DNA from: Argentina anserina
Lineage: Eukaryota; Streptophyta; Magnoliopsida; Rosales; Rosaceae
NCBI RefSeq assembly: GCF_933775445.1
Contig: NC_065873.1
Span: forward strand, 22,506,001 to 22,570,000
Length of the DNA: 64,000 nucleotides
Direction: 5' to 3'
In this document: in pieces, positions 14,248 to 26,640 of the stretch
How the letters are laid out: every line of letters begins with the position of its first letter
How positions within the stretch are numbered: the first letter of the stretch is position 1
Program-made: the position numbers and the translations under genes
The notes under the pieces: generated by a model
What the model was told of the DNA's origin: nothing
The model's input: the letters and a program-made list of their open reading frames with translations, nothing else
The model's database searches: none

Positions 14248-16160
14248 AAGTACAAGTTTGAGTGCAATTGAATAATAATGCTAAAGTCGCAACTGTGATG
14301 GGAAATCTTGGGTTTGCTTACGCCTGCATGTCATGACTTTAGCTGTGGCTGTTGGTTTCTCGATCAAGTTCGATGTGGGATTCATGGATTCTCTATCTTT
14401 TCACTTTGGAGCAAAATGCCAGCGCAGAAAGACGACCATCATGGTGCATGGCATCGACTGTGATGGTGTAGGAATTGAAACACGCTCTTCTTCTTTTTTT
14501 GGAACAAACTTTGGAACCCTAGTTTTATTGTTCACTTTAGACTACGAAAGGGGTCGAAAGCTACTTTGAAAGGACTGAGACCAGGTGATGCAACATGCAG
14601 TGAGCGTATTTTATCTGCTAGCTCATTTCCAGCATAGCTGCCGCCATGGACTGATGGTCGAATAATCCTCACAAATCCGACAGTGCCATCTAGTAAAAAC
14701 ACTTTCAAGTTTTCTGTATAAATCCTTTCATGTTTCAGTAGGAATGTCAATATTATAGAGATTAGTCTAAGAATACTTTTTACACTATATATTGTATATA
14801 TAGACTGAGGATCATTGGATCAATACCTTAATATACGTACTAAGGTAGAGATATATATAGTAATCTGATGTATGTAATATGCATGTTACCTACAATGAAG
14901 AACTCATATGTTTAAGATCAATTTACACATATTCGAATATGGAAATTAACACAAGTATTGATCGTTATCGAAGAGATCGCAGAGCTTCTAGAGCATATTG
15001 AAGTAAATATCCAGAGACAAAATCAAGTGGCAGTATATTCTTATGATTAGCTAGCTAGGGTGTTTAACGTACGACCCATGTGTAACTAACCCTAACCCCA
15101 AACACTATCTAGATAAGCTATGTGAACAAGCGTTTGCAACTTTTTCCATATCCACAACCTGTCCATGTGATCAAAGATGACTAGCTATACAACTTATCCA
15201 GCTGCGCGCTTTTCTCATTTGCAGAACCACCATTGCCTGCAAATTTATCATCCTCTGACCACACACATTCAATTTTTCTCACTACTATTTTAAATCCCAG
15301 ATTCTCAAGTCTCTGCAAGAACTTTCCTCATTCAAACATTAATTATTATCACGCAACATTAGCAATTAAAGTATAAACACACGCAGAAAAATAGAGAGAG
15401 AATCAGAGGGGGCTTATAACCCCCATAGCTTTATTGAATGTTGAGCAGAGAATTGGCATCCCCAATGATAATATATGTGTATGAAAAGAATAGTGTCGTC
15501 AATCCGTACGAGTCCATCTCCCTCCTCCCTCCTTCATTCCCCGGTTTTAATGTTTTGAGTCTTTCACACACTTGAACATAATCATGCATGTTAGCATTAC
15601 AGGCATCTTCTTCATTGTTTAAAATATTACAGCAGCATTTATTTGATTTGTAAAGGATTAAGTCGCAAAATTGATGAATATGTTTCTCGATGATTTATAT
15701 AATTTTCTATATATCAGGTGGCTGACAGTATGATTCGTGATGAAATAATGTAGAATTATTCTAAGACCAATCTCACATGCTAAGCCACACTCTAATCCTT
15801 TTTATTTTATTTTCAATTTGTCAGAAATCCTGGAATCGAAACTAGACTTATTCGTTTTATGGACACTATAAGGAAATTTCATTAGTATATTCCATGACCT
15901 CATTTGCTTGACCTTCTAAACATTGCTCCACTTGGTTTCACCTCATAGTAAACTAACATGTATATTTGAATGTCAAATGGTAAATTTCTTTGACTTTCTG
16001 AAGCCTATGTACGTTCTTGAAGGACCAAATGAGCTAGCTGGAGATGAGAACGCAAAAACTAGAATTTGGTCTTATATAACTATTATATGAACTCCCAAGT
16101 AGGCATGGCCTAGCTGATGTTTGTTTATATTTAAGAATATAGTTTGATCATGTTATTCAT
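14243..16160. other. Gene-free region with an unidentified short frame
   Basis: The only frame with protein-like composition is 14532-14750 minus (72 aa, containing GGSYAGNELADKIRSLH). It could be an exon remnant, since a possible acceptor ends in ACTAG at about 14690, but I do not recognise the family. The remainder is AT-rich and shows nothing. Confidence 0.3.
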
Positions 16161-16167
16161 TCCGAAG

Positions 16168-16825
16168 CAGAGGCGGATCTAAGAGGAGGCAAGCCCAGCA
16201 GACGCTGAATTTTTGTTATGCTTGTTGGGTAAAACCGTAAAACCCATGACTTCCAGTTAAAAGCCATCAATTTCTCTTATGTCTTTCTTCAGTCTCTCTC
16301 TCTCCCATTATCTCAACCTCATCAGATGTACGTTGGTTCAAACAATAGAGACCGTTTCAGTGTTTCACTCCTTGATTCATGAGATAGAAATTGGATTGTC
16401 TCATGGCCTTTTATATTATACTTAATTATAATGCACCTAAGCTTGAATTTATTGATTTAACCTGATCTAATGGATTTGAATACAATATTCACAAGATAAT
16501 AGAGGTCTTTGGTTGATTTTAAAGGATGTGCGACTGTCTATCCGATCTATGAATCATATTGAACATGTATTATACTCTGATTTTAATCAGTTTCACATTG
16601 AGTTTGGAATTTGCACCGCGGTAGTGCTCGGCTGTTAGCATATTGGGTTTGAGAAAACTTTTCTCCATGCTTATTATTTATCATTCTAGTTTTTTCCCAA
16701 TTTTATTTTATTCCTGGTTTTTCATATATCGTTATTGCTATTAATCGTCTATATAATTTTTTTTATTTTTACATAGCTTATAAATTTTAACGCTCACCTA
16801 ATTTTTTAACGTTAGATCCGCCACT
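16168..16825. mobile_element. Candidate hAT-type MITE with GGCGGATC ends
   Basis: Left end cagaggcggatctaag, right end ttagatccgccacta, an inverted pair with no internal coding frame. The flanks attccgaag (left) and attcacaag (right) resemble a degenerate target duplication. This points to an old hAT insertion. Confidence 0.5.
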
Positions 16826-16829
16826 ATTC

Positions 16830-17900
16830 ACAAGTCCCATAAGTGGTTTTGAGACCGAGAAGTTATTAGTTTTGTAGAGAAGACTGATTCACACAGGATG
16901 GGCGTTTCAGAAGTAATAAATGCTACAGGGCCTCTCTTACTTGGAAGCTGCCTTATATGTGAAACTAACGTCTTATATTAATTGTGTTGGTCTGGACGTG
17001 AGTTGTATTCATCATCAGCGATGTGACTTCAAAATAAGCATGCAGGGATAAGTATTCAAATACACATCACTTTCCAATTCTTGTATTTCATTTTCTCTAC
17101 GGTTATGAAATTACCTATTGGAACTTGAATTCACACCCAAAGAACAAAGACTACCTTCAAACAAGTAATTAAATAGCACTAGGCTTTCAATTGACGGAAC
17201 GGCTTCCACGCACCAAGGTCTTTGCGATGTACAGTTTATCCAAGCTATTCGAGACAAAAGCTAGGCATTCACGCGTATGCTAGCTCACTTTGTCATTAGT
17301 AATCAAAATCATAACCTTTAGACCCAATACTAGGACTGATATCGTGTTAAACAATCGATGGAACCCATAAACTTAAGCACTTTGAAACTTAGGATATCAA
17401 ACTCAAGATATTCAACTCAGGTCTACTCATGCACATCAAGGAAGATTCATTGCTACTTCTATTCACTAGTGTCTTATCGCTCTTATCTATCTTCTATTTA
17501 AAAAAGTACACAACTGATTCTGTATCTCTTAACTGGCAAGCACCGTACTGATGAGGTTTGTCCTTCCGTACCATGCATATCAGTAGGTGAGGAGGACACA
17601 TCTGAATAATGATCAAGTCCGGATTAAATGGATTCAGATCGAGCCCTGAGGACTCAGTAAATTATTTTTATTTTTCTGAAGACATTTATAAGTAATACGT
17701 ATTTTAATTTTTTATAGGGACATATATGTTAATATTTGAGCTAATATTTAATATTTTAGTTAATATAATACTAAAAATTTTACTATATACTAAAACTCAG
17801 TGGGAGCTCATGCACCCACTTGAGATCCTCTGAGTCTGCCAGTGGATTTGGTTTCATGAAGCCAAGTGTCAAAGAAAACCAAATAATATATCTCAAGTTT
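16830..17900. other. Gene-free region
   Basis: No open frame or RNA gene is supported. The segment near 17800-17850 again contains a 'ctgccagtgg' phrase that may be the end of another decayed element. Confidence 0.3.
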
Positions 17901-17904
17901 AGTA

Positions 17905-18400
17905 CGGTAAAATCTCTATAAATTAATATGTTTGTGATTGAGAAAATTTATTATTTTAGTTAGATATTAATATATCGATAAATTAATAATTTATTAATTT
18001 ATTAAGGTATAATAAATATTTTTTTTCTTTTTTAAAGAATTTACTTTTTGTTCCATTGATACCATTATTCAAAATATACCAAATTTTTGAATTTATCACA
18101 GATACCATTATTCAAAATATTATGTTGTCCAATGTCTTGCATTATTGTATTTGATAATAATTAAATCAACAAAAAATTTCAATGAAATCTTCATAAATGT
18201 AAAATTTATTATATAAATTATGTTATTATTAATTTATATATTCGATGTGGTCTATATGAATTTTCAAATTTCTATTATCATATAATTTTAGTGAAATATT
18301 AATTTAGCACGTTAATTTTAATTCAGAATTAATAAAAAATATTATTTTAATGAAATTATTAATTAATTAAGTATTAATTTAACGAGATTCTACTATATAT
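17905..18400. mobile_element. Candidate AT-rich palindromic MITE
   Basis: The left edge (taaaatctctataaattaat near 17908) is approximately the reverse complement of the right edge (attaatttaacgagattcta near 18370). The interior is more than 80% A+T, made of repeated attaat/aattaat words. This arrangement is typical of small noncoding plant elements. Exact termini and target duplication are unclear. Confidence 0.4.
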
Positions 18401-20040
18401 AGATTTATAAGGATCGATAAAACAATAAAACAATGGAAGAGATTGGGTTTCGATTAGGAGGATATGGGAGAAAGTGCAGTGAATCAGCTTAGGGTTTCTG
18501 AAGGTGGGAGTGTGTTGGATGATGAAGGGGCAAGATCCATGTGGGTACGTAAGGTCTATATACTATGATATGATGTGAAATGAATAAGAATCAAATCTCT
18601 TTCTTTGTATTCATAGAAACTTCCCGGAAAAAGTTCATTGTATCAAGCAAGGAAAGAAAAAGAACCATATCCAATATCACAGCCATGGCCTCACGTCACT
18701 GTGAATTGATGTTTGGTGGCATAGTATATCTCTGCCTGGTTTTGAGGGCAGGACAAACTTGTTGACCATAACAGTGAATATTATTACAGCTAGCATGATA
18801 ACAACCTTAGTTAATTAAAACCTTCAATAAGTATTGTGTTGCATTTCTTATTCTCTTACATTGACCGACAAACATAACAACTCATGCTATGATTCTGATA
18901 AGTTTCCAAGATCCTCTACTTCTCTCAATCTGCATGTATCATTCTCTTAACATGGATAAATCATGAGATTGAAATGATACCTTGATACACATAGACTCTA
19001 ACGTAAACATGTAGACATCAGTTCCGATGCTTTGGCCGATCTCTAGTTTTTACCATGTCTAATTGTCTGTGGGATAGAACTCTGGCCAAAATGTAAGCTC
19101 ACAGTCACAGTTGCACTACAAATGATAACAGGGAACATTATGCAGAAAGAGTTCGCTTCTGACCAGATCGAAGGTAAAAATGACTTGCTTAAAATGGCCG
19201 TATCCGGTATCCAGCCCAAATAGTCATACGACTTCTAAACTCGTACTCCTTGTATCCCTCTTTAGTCTCTAGTATACCATCAAGTGGTACCTTCGAAGTT
19301 CACAAACACATGCAAAGCATATAGATGAGAAATGAGCAAATACTACAGTTAGATTTACTTCAAGCTTATCGGTCATAATGCATATGGCCATATGCAATGC
19401 CGAATTGCAGTTTGATGTAGAGTATTGCGGAAGCTCATAACTTGCTTAAGCTGCACTTGCAATACTATATCCTTGATAAAAGCATGAGCTGCTTATTCTA
19501 AGACATGCCATACGATCCACAATGTTCTTTCGTTCGCAAGAAAAATCACATATCTAAAACTACAATTAGAAGTCATTGATCCATTATTCGTTCATTTGCT
19601 TCTTGATTAAATCACATCTGTTTTAGCACTCTGATGTCAGAAGAGAATGACAACTTCTATACTTACTGCACATAATGGGGCTGGAGTGCATAGAATTTGA
19701 AACAAAGTAACACAAATATCCTGTCTTTGTATATAACTATATATTCAATTATCATCCCTCAAATTTAATCATGTGCATGATCATTACAAGGAATGTCACT
19801 AATGTCACTAGAGTAAGACAGAAACTATAACAACGACAAACTACAACAACAACAATAAGTCCACTGCAAGCTTGATGGGGGCAATTTATGGAAATTTGTA
19901 AAGCTGTTAAAGCATTATTCCAAACCTTCACCTCTTTTGAATCTGCCTGAGTCACGCCAGTGCAACACAGCCAGTATAATGGTGCATCACTGCAACCATG
20001 TGAACTTCATGAGCACCCGAACTTAATACTGATAGCATCT
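18401..20040. other. Gene-free region downstream of the M20 peptidase gene
   Basis: No gene is seen. The right part (about 19700-20040) is probably the 3' UTR and terminator of the minus-strand peptidase gene. Confidence 0.35.
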
Positions 20041-22736
20041 CTAATGTGATGCTCCCTCAAATAAACTCAAAGCGCTGATTACAGATTCATATACTTTGAT
20101 GCCTTTCAAGAATATGGTATCTTTTAAGAACTGCAAAAGAAACAAGGGAGTCAGGAAAAGAAATTGATCGTAACTGCACATCAAAAGGACTAGAACATAT
20201 CGAACCTCATTATGATCATGCAGCAAGATTGGAGTATTTGTCATTGGGGAGAAACCTAGAGTAGGAATGCCCTGCTGTCTCATGAACCGTGCGTCGGTGG
20301 TTGAAGGCAAAATTTCAGGCATTGCAAGTTTCCCTCCAGCTGCTGTGACAGCTTGCTTGAATACAGGCCACCATGGATTGGAATCATCTGTTGGGGTCAA
20401 TAAAGGGCGACCCTTGTAGTCTCTTGTTGGTCCACCCTCAATTATCTGCCATGTAAAAGAAACAATTCCATGAGCCTTTACTGACATATATTGATTGATT
20501 GCAAACAAAGTAGAGGCAATGAAGATGATAGTTAAACTCAAAATTTCAAGAGTCTGGTGGAGCATAAAAATCTGGCATCCTAACAGATTTGATTAAAAGT
20601 TCCAATATATATATATCCAAAATATGAGAACTGCATATATTTGAAGCTGATACATGGATGACAGGATATGTTGGTAAAAAGACAGTACTTGCTCAAATGG
20701 CCATTTTCAAATCCATATAATGTCGGTATTGCACATATCCTAAATATGACAACTGCTCTTTGAGTGGTTTGCTCAGATTGCCATTTTCAAATCCATATGA
20801 TGTTGATATGCACTTCAATGAATGATTAATCGGGAGTTGAAGAAGTTAAACCGGCCAGCCACCCTAGCTGTTTGTTGTTCTGGAACCAAAATTTACGCCT
20901 CTTATAAGTTGATGACTAACTTTGGTCCCATGTTGAGGACCCGAGCCATATTTGTTCACCATCACTACTTAAATGACTACCTGAGCCAGAGTTGTTCACT
21001 ATCACTACTTGATGACTACGTATCAATTACTTGAATTTGTAATAAAGAGATGGTTGAAAGTTAACCATACGAGTGTAAACAAATAAGATAGAAACAAGGT
21101 ACCACATAAACCAATACGGCAAGACCCCTACTGCGGACCACAAAGTTCTCGACAGACGAGTTCTGCCAGAATTCTTATTCTAGAAGTGTAACCCTCAGAA
21201 AATGAAGTTGATTTGAGTTTCTAGTAGTATCGAATATTCTGGTACCAACTAGCTTAGCTAATAGTGACTATTGAGTGGCCGCCACCAACTTCTAGCGTCC
21301 ATTAAGTACAGAAAACATTGATGCAAATATTGCATATTCAGCGCTACACATGTATAAACACACTGAGTTGAGCTGATGGAAATGGCAAACATAAAGCCTA
21401 GTTCAGCGGTTTTCATCATGCAATCAAAGTATCAGACTCATCCCATCTAATTCGCAGACAACAAAACTATATATAGTTTGAGCAACAAAGTTCAATCAGG
21501 CGGCGGATAACATGCAATTCTGTTATTCCTGCAGAAAGCCCAACTCGACTAAGCTCACTCTCATACGATTCACATTCTACTTGACAAACCAAAACACAAA
21601 ATCCATGAACGATATCAGCGGAAATAAACACAGCAAACTGTACCTGGTAAGTCATGTTCCTGGATTTCGGCGCCCATTCCTCAGCAATCCTCTTTCTAAC
21701 AAGCTCCGGGTCTACGGTAGGCGGAATTCTTATATTAAACCCTGCTTCAGCCTCAGAAGGCTGCATATTCATCGCATATCCCTAAACACACAAGCAATCA
21801 AACACCTCAACTTTCAAGCTCAGTTACAAACACCACAACAATCACCACTAAGCTAACAAAGACAGCACGACTCACATCACCAGAAACAATCCCGGCTTTC
21901 ATGTAAACCGGATTGACCGAAATGACCTCGGAAAAAGGAGCATTCCCAGCCTTGACCTCGTCGAACTGCGCCTCCCTAAACCTGGTCATAACCTCAACGC
22001 TCTCCATCAGATTCTCCATGGCGCTATTATCGAACATTCTAGAACCATGCCCCGGCATCCCCTTAGCTTTCACGATCAAATTCCACGGCGTCCGGTCAGC
22101 GTAGAACACTCTTATCTCATCTCCCGGGTTGGCCTGCCCCTCGTCCAGAACAAACCCGACGTTCAGCTCCTTGAACTCGTCGGACACCGCGAACTTCGCG
22201 GCGCCGTCGAGGCCGCCGATTTCCTCGTCGGGGACGTAGGACACGTGGACGGTGCGGATGGGGCGGAAGCTGGAGGCTTGGAGGTTGCGGATGGCTTCGA
22301 GGTACTGGATGGCGATGCACTTGTCGTCCTGGGCCCCGCGGGCGAAGACGTGGCCTTCGGGGGTGAGGTGGGCCGAGAAAGGGGGGTGGGCCCACTTGGA
22401 GGGCTCGGCGGGGACGGAGTCGAGGTGGGAGTTGAGGAGGAGGGAAGGGAGGGCCGGGTCGGATCCGGGCCAGGTGAGGAGGAGGAGGGGCTTGTTGGGG
22501 GCGAAGTGGAGGGTGCGGGAATGGAGGCCGATGGAGTGGGCTTGGGATTTGAGGTAGGACACGGCGGCGTAGTAGTCCGGGTTCGGGTGGGCGGTTTTGA
22601 TCCGGAGGTAGTTCTGGAAGCGGGTGACGGGTGTGTCGGCTTCGGGTTGTTCTGGGTGGGCCCGGGTGGCGGGGAGGAGGAGTGTAAGTGTGGTGAAGAA
22701 GAAGACGATGATGAAGGAGGTGCGAGAGGTAGACAT
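20041..22736 (-). CDS. Secreted M20-family peptidase / aminoacylase-1-like protein
   Basis: Four exons: 21876-22736, 21644-21781, 20206-20445 and 20041-20130. They total 1,329 nt and 442 aa, the normal length of plant aminoacylase-1-like proteins (At1g44820 by recall). A signal peptide lies at about residues 1-26. The di-zinc site is recognisable: HLDSVPAE (His104, Asp106), GAQDDK (around residue 137) and the catalytic/ligand pair Glu171-Glu172 in PDEEIGG. The dimerisation region carries MPGHGSRMFDN. A late His is in LLHDHNE. The family hydrolyses N-acyl amino acids; the true plant substrate is unknown. The first exon is strikingly GC-rich (about 22120-22700) compared with its surroundings, and third positions are mostly G/C. 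Intron 2 (20446-21643) is 1.2 kb and includes diverged short direct repeats. No lesion is seen. Confidence 0.95.
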
Positions 22737-22878
22737 GGCGGGCTGCTACTACTGCTCAACCAACAGTCCAAGTTCCAGTGACTACTGTTCAGTAGTCTTA
22801 TATTTCATTCTTTTTTATTTTTACCAATTATTTTTTACTTCCCGTGTCAAAACCGATAAAAATTGAGTTAATTTCGCC

Positions 22879-24082
22879 ATCAGTATCTAAATTATTGTGG
22901 CAAGGTCAATGTAGTACCCCAATTCTGAGTTGTACCAATGTAGTACCCAAACTTGTAATCCACTATCAATGAAGGGTCTGAGCCCAATTTCCGTTACGGT
23001 TTCGTTATCTCGGTCACGTGTCCCGCACGTGATCATAAAAAAAAGTTCAACATCGGTACCCAAACTCTTGTGGCAAAATCAATGTATTACCCAAACTTTG
23101 AGTTGTATCAATGTAGTACCCAAACTCGTTTTTCTCTATCAACGAGGGGTCTGAAGCCAATTTCTATCACAACTTCATCTTCTGCGTCACGTGTCACGTG
23201 TCATAACTTCTTAATTCTTATCTTTACTCATTTTTTTCTCATTCTCCTTCACTCTCACTCATTCCACACCGTATTTATGAGCTCATATTTTGAGACAAAG
23301 AAACACTACGAGTTGTGTTTCTTCCAAACTCTTCAATCACGATGACGACTTCTCCAAGCTCGGCAGCTCCGCCTTGAGCCACAACATCGTCTCCCTCACA
23401 TATTCCACTTACGACATTCTCTCCCTCCACCTACGACATTCGAGGCATATAAAGCGATGCGGTCGACGGTCGAGAATCTCATAGTGAATGTCTGCGATCG
23501 TGACGTGTCGATGGATTGGGAGTTCCAAGGAGAGGTGGAGAAGCTCGAAGATGGTGTTGGTGGTGAAGGAGGAGGCGGTGGGGATGAGAGGAGGTGGAGC
23601 TCCTCGATACCACACTGTGGTGGTGAGGTATCTGGAGCATAATGAGAATGAATTGGTGTTTTGCCTAATTTGTAAGTTGTTTCTTAATTCTAGATATTTA
23701 GTGTAAGAGTTTCTTATTTAAGGTCTTAGAACCCAAATAGAGTTATTCAAGTAAATACTTTTTTTATTTTGATCCATAAGACGAAACCGTGACGTAAATT
23801 GGCCTCAGACCCCTCATTGATAGCGAAAAACGAGTTTGGGTACTACATTGGTACAACTCAGAGTTTGGGTACTACATTGACCTTGCCAGAAGAGTTTGGG
23901 TACCGCTGTTGAATTTTTTTTGTGTGGTCACGTGCAGGACACGTGACCGAGATAACAGAGCTGTAACGGAAATTGGGCTCAGACCCTTCGTTGATAGCGA
24001 ATTACAAGTTTGAGTACTACATTGGTACAACTCAGAGTTTGGGTACTACATTGACCTTGCCACAATAACTTTGGTACCGATA
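22879..24082. mobile_element. Inverted-repeat element with duplicated arms (A-B-b-a)
   Basis: The left end reads attattgtggcaagg (22892 onward). The right end is its near complement (ccttgccacaataact, ending about 24070). Each arm contains two related units about 172 bases apart: units begin at 22897 and 23069, and their inverted partners end near 23890 and 24063. All share 'caatgtagtaccc' words. The centre (about 23220-23780) is unrelated, with short open frames of no known family. Six CACGTG hexamers lie in the arms. There is no transposase, so this is a nonautonomous transposon, class uncertain. A target duplication was not identified. Confidence 0.75.
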
Positions 24083-26640
24083 GTAAACTTTTTTCATAAA
24101 AATTTGCATGATTCCAATTATACCTCTATAATTGATATTTAAGGACGCGTTTGGTACAATGTTGTAATCCTATTTTATGTATTGTGAAAATATAATTCAA
24201 CGTAATAAGCGTTCAGTGCGTCAAAACTCAAAAACCAGGAAAATTGTTTTCACGGTACAATTAAGAAGCTCCGTATTAATTTTGAAAACGTTTTTGGCTC
24301 ATTTTCATTGTTTTTTATTGTTTGGAGAACATTGTACTCCAATTAAAAGGGAAATTTTTATTTTTATAGTCACCATCCTGGGTGGGGATCTTCTCAGATT
24401 TTCTTTTCTGACATACAATCCTCTGTTCTCTATAGGTCATTCTTCATAGCCAATCTCCTTTCTTTTTGCATATATCTGCTGGAACTGCGATTCTGCATAC
24501 ATATGCTTGGGAATGTGGGAAGTTCTATTGAATATAAAACAAGTAAAGAAGAAGGTACCACCGGCAAGTTTTTCCATTGAGCTATTGCTTTTCTCTTCGA
24601 TCTGATACGGTTGCAAATCAAATTGATAAATATTGGAGTGAAATTTGAACAAAGAATCCTCGAGTTAAGTATGTGTAATGAAGGACATCAACAACTTCCG
24701 CCAATCTATACTCCATTTGGTTTGAGATCTGTTCTAATTATAAACATTAAAATTAATAGATGTTTATATAAACATGTATGTGCTTAATTTAGTACTGGAG
24801 AGTGGAAGAGAAGTTGTCTGACAAGTGTTGGTATGGAATGAGAGTAAGTCAAGTATTTCTATTCTCTATTAGGTTTGCTTGAGAGGATGAATGATAGTCC
24901 TGGACATTGAGTTGAAGACGTACTTCAGAGTTAAGAGTGAACATAATATCCATGGACGGTTCGATTAGGCATCTCTGATTGCTTTACATCAGACAATTGA
25001 TCAAGTAAGAGAAAGTTACGAAACTATTCAAACCGGTCAATGTAAAATATTTTTTTTTAAGAAAATATACCGAACACATTCTTTAATTGAAAAAATACAA
25101 AATTTAATTCAACGTTTTCACTTTATAAAATTATTTTTGAAAAACTACTTCATAAAACGTTACCAGACAAGCCATAAACCTCCATCATCATTTGTTTTCC
25201 TGAATTTTTCAAATTTACCTATTTAATTTATATCTACACTTCATTTTATTTTTCTTCTTATGTTTCAATCTAAAAATACATTGATTGAATCTTTATTCTC
25301 ATCTTTTTCTGCTCAAACATTAGATTTAATCACTTCAAATTAAAATAACAAAATCATATAGTTCAATTAATACATATTGGTCTCATAAAATTGATTAACA
25401 ATTCGTGATTACATGAAGTACTAAAGAGAGAGTGAAACAAAGTGAAATGACAATGAAATATATGAGCAATGGGTGATTGAAACAAAGTGAAATGCTCATA
25501 GTTTTCAATTTTTCTGATACTCTCGCACCTGTATCATTAGACTAGTTACTAATTGATATATAAGACACAAGAAAAAAAAAAGTGAAATTATGATCACATA
25601 GAGAACACAGTAGAGAAATTAGAAATAAGATTTTTCAATCTGACACTACAATTCTACTACAGTAAAAGTTAAATTAAACTTGATTTGACTCATAAAATAT
25701 AATATGCTTTAATGAAAAACGGAGGTCTGTTGCAAATCAAAGATCTGAAGCTATATAAGTGAGAGTTTTTAAAAAACAAAAAACATTAAGGTGAGAGTTT
25801 ATAAAAATGGTAAAATAGGATTTAAATTTCAATTGAGGTATAGATAGAAAATATATAATTGTATCTAGAATCGCCCTAAACATTTTACTTGTAATCGACA
25901 ATAATTTTTTTACCTCATGTTCTAATTTTTTTTTATCTCTTGAGATTAACGTTACATTGTGTTTGTCAATGTAACAAAGAGGTTATCAATGTATGAGCAT
26001 TGCTAGGGCGCCACAATATGACAACAGATTTGGTGCCACAATTCTATGTGGCATGCCACATAATCTTATCACGTTAGTAATTAAAATAGTCATAAAATGT
26101 CATTTTTAAATAAAAATACAATCATATCATTGTTTAATATTTATTCATTATGATTATTGAATTAAAAATATTTTCGTTTAATAAGTAAATAAAATTCATG
26201 GACATAATTCGGATACCAAATTTTTTAGTAAATATAAATTAAACTCTAGACAATTTAGTTACCTTATTACATTTATTCGAAAATTATTTTACAATATTTG
26301 TTTAAAAACTTACATTACAAGTGATAAAATAAGATTATAATCTTATGACAATTTATTAAATTTTATGGACATGTAAGGCATCAAATTATTTTTGTCCATG
26401 TATATAATAATTAAGATGAAAGATTAATATTGTATGTTACAATGGTAATAAAAGAAAATACCCAAGCAAATTTCATCTGCTGTCACACAAATATGAAAAA
26501 TTCTCTAACAAAATTATTTAGGACGAAATAGTTTTATTTTAAAATATTTTTCGCACACACAACTATATTTTTCACGGATGAAATTATTTTATTTTGAAAA
26601 TGGTGCAGAATGAATAACTGTGTCTTTATTGAATGGTATG
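24083..26640. other. AT-rich gene-free region with decayed repeats
   Basis: No gene is supported. A 'gcgtttggtac' phrase at 24149 and 'acgttaccagacaagcc' near 25157 resemble the ends of common plant MITEs, but they do not pair convincingly. The rest is low-complexity A+T. Confidence 0.35.

Noticed and set aside
14532..14750. 72-codon frame with protein-like text
   Set aside because: I cannot place it in any family. It may be an exon remnant, so it is mentioned only in the regional note.
22163..22771. 202-codon Pro/Ser-rich frame on the minus strand
   Set aside because: It is a shifted-frame shadow of the M20 exon and has no domain.
22047..22781. 244-codon open frame on the plus strand over the M20 first exon
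   Set aside because: It is low-complexity (Gly/Val/Glu-rich) and antisense to a well-conserved enzyme exon. It follows from high GC3 on the other strand.
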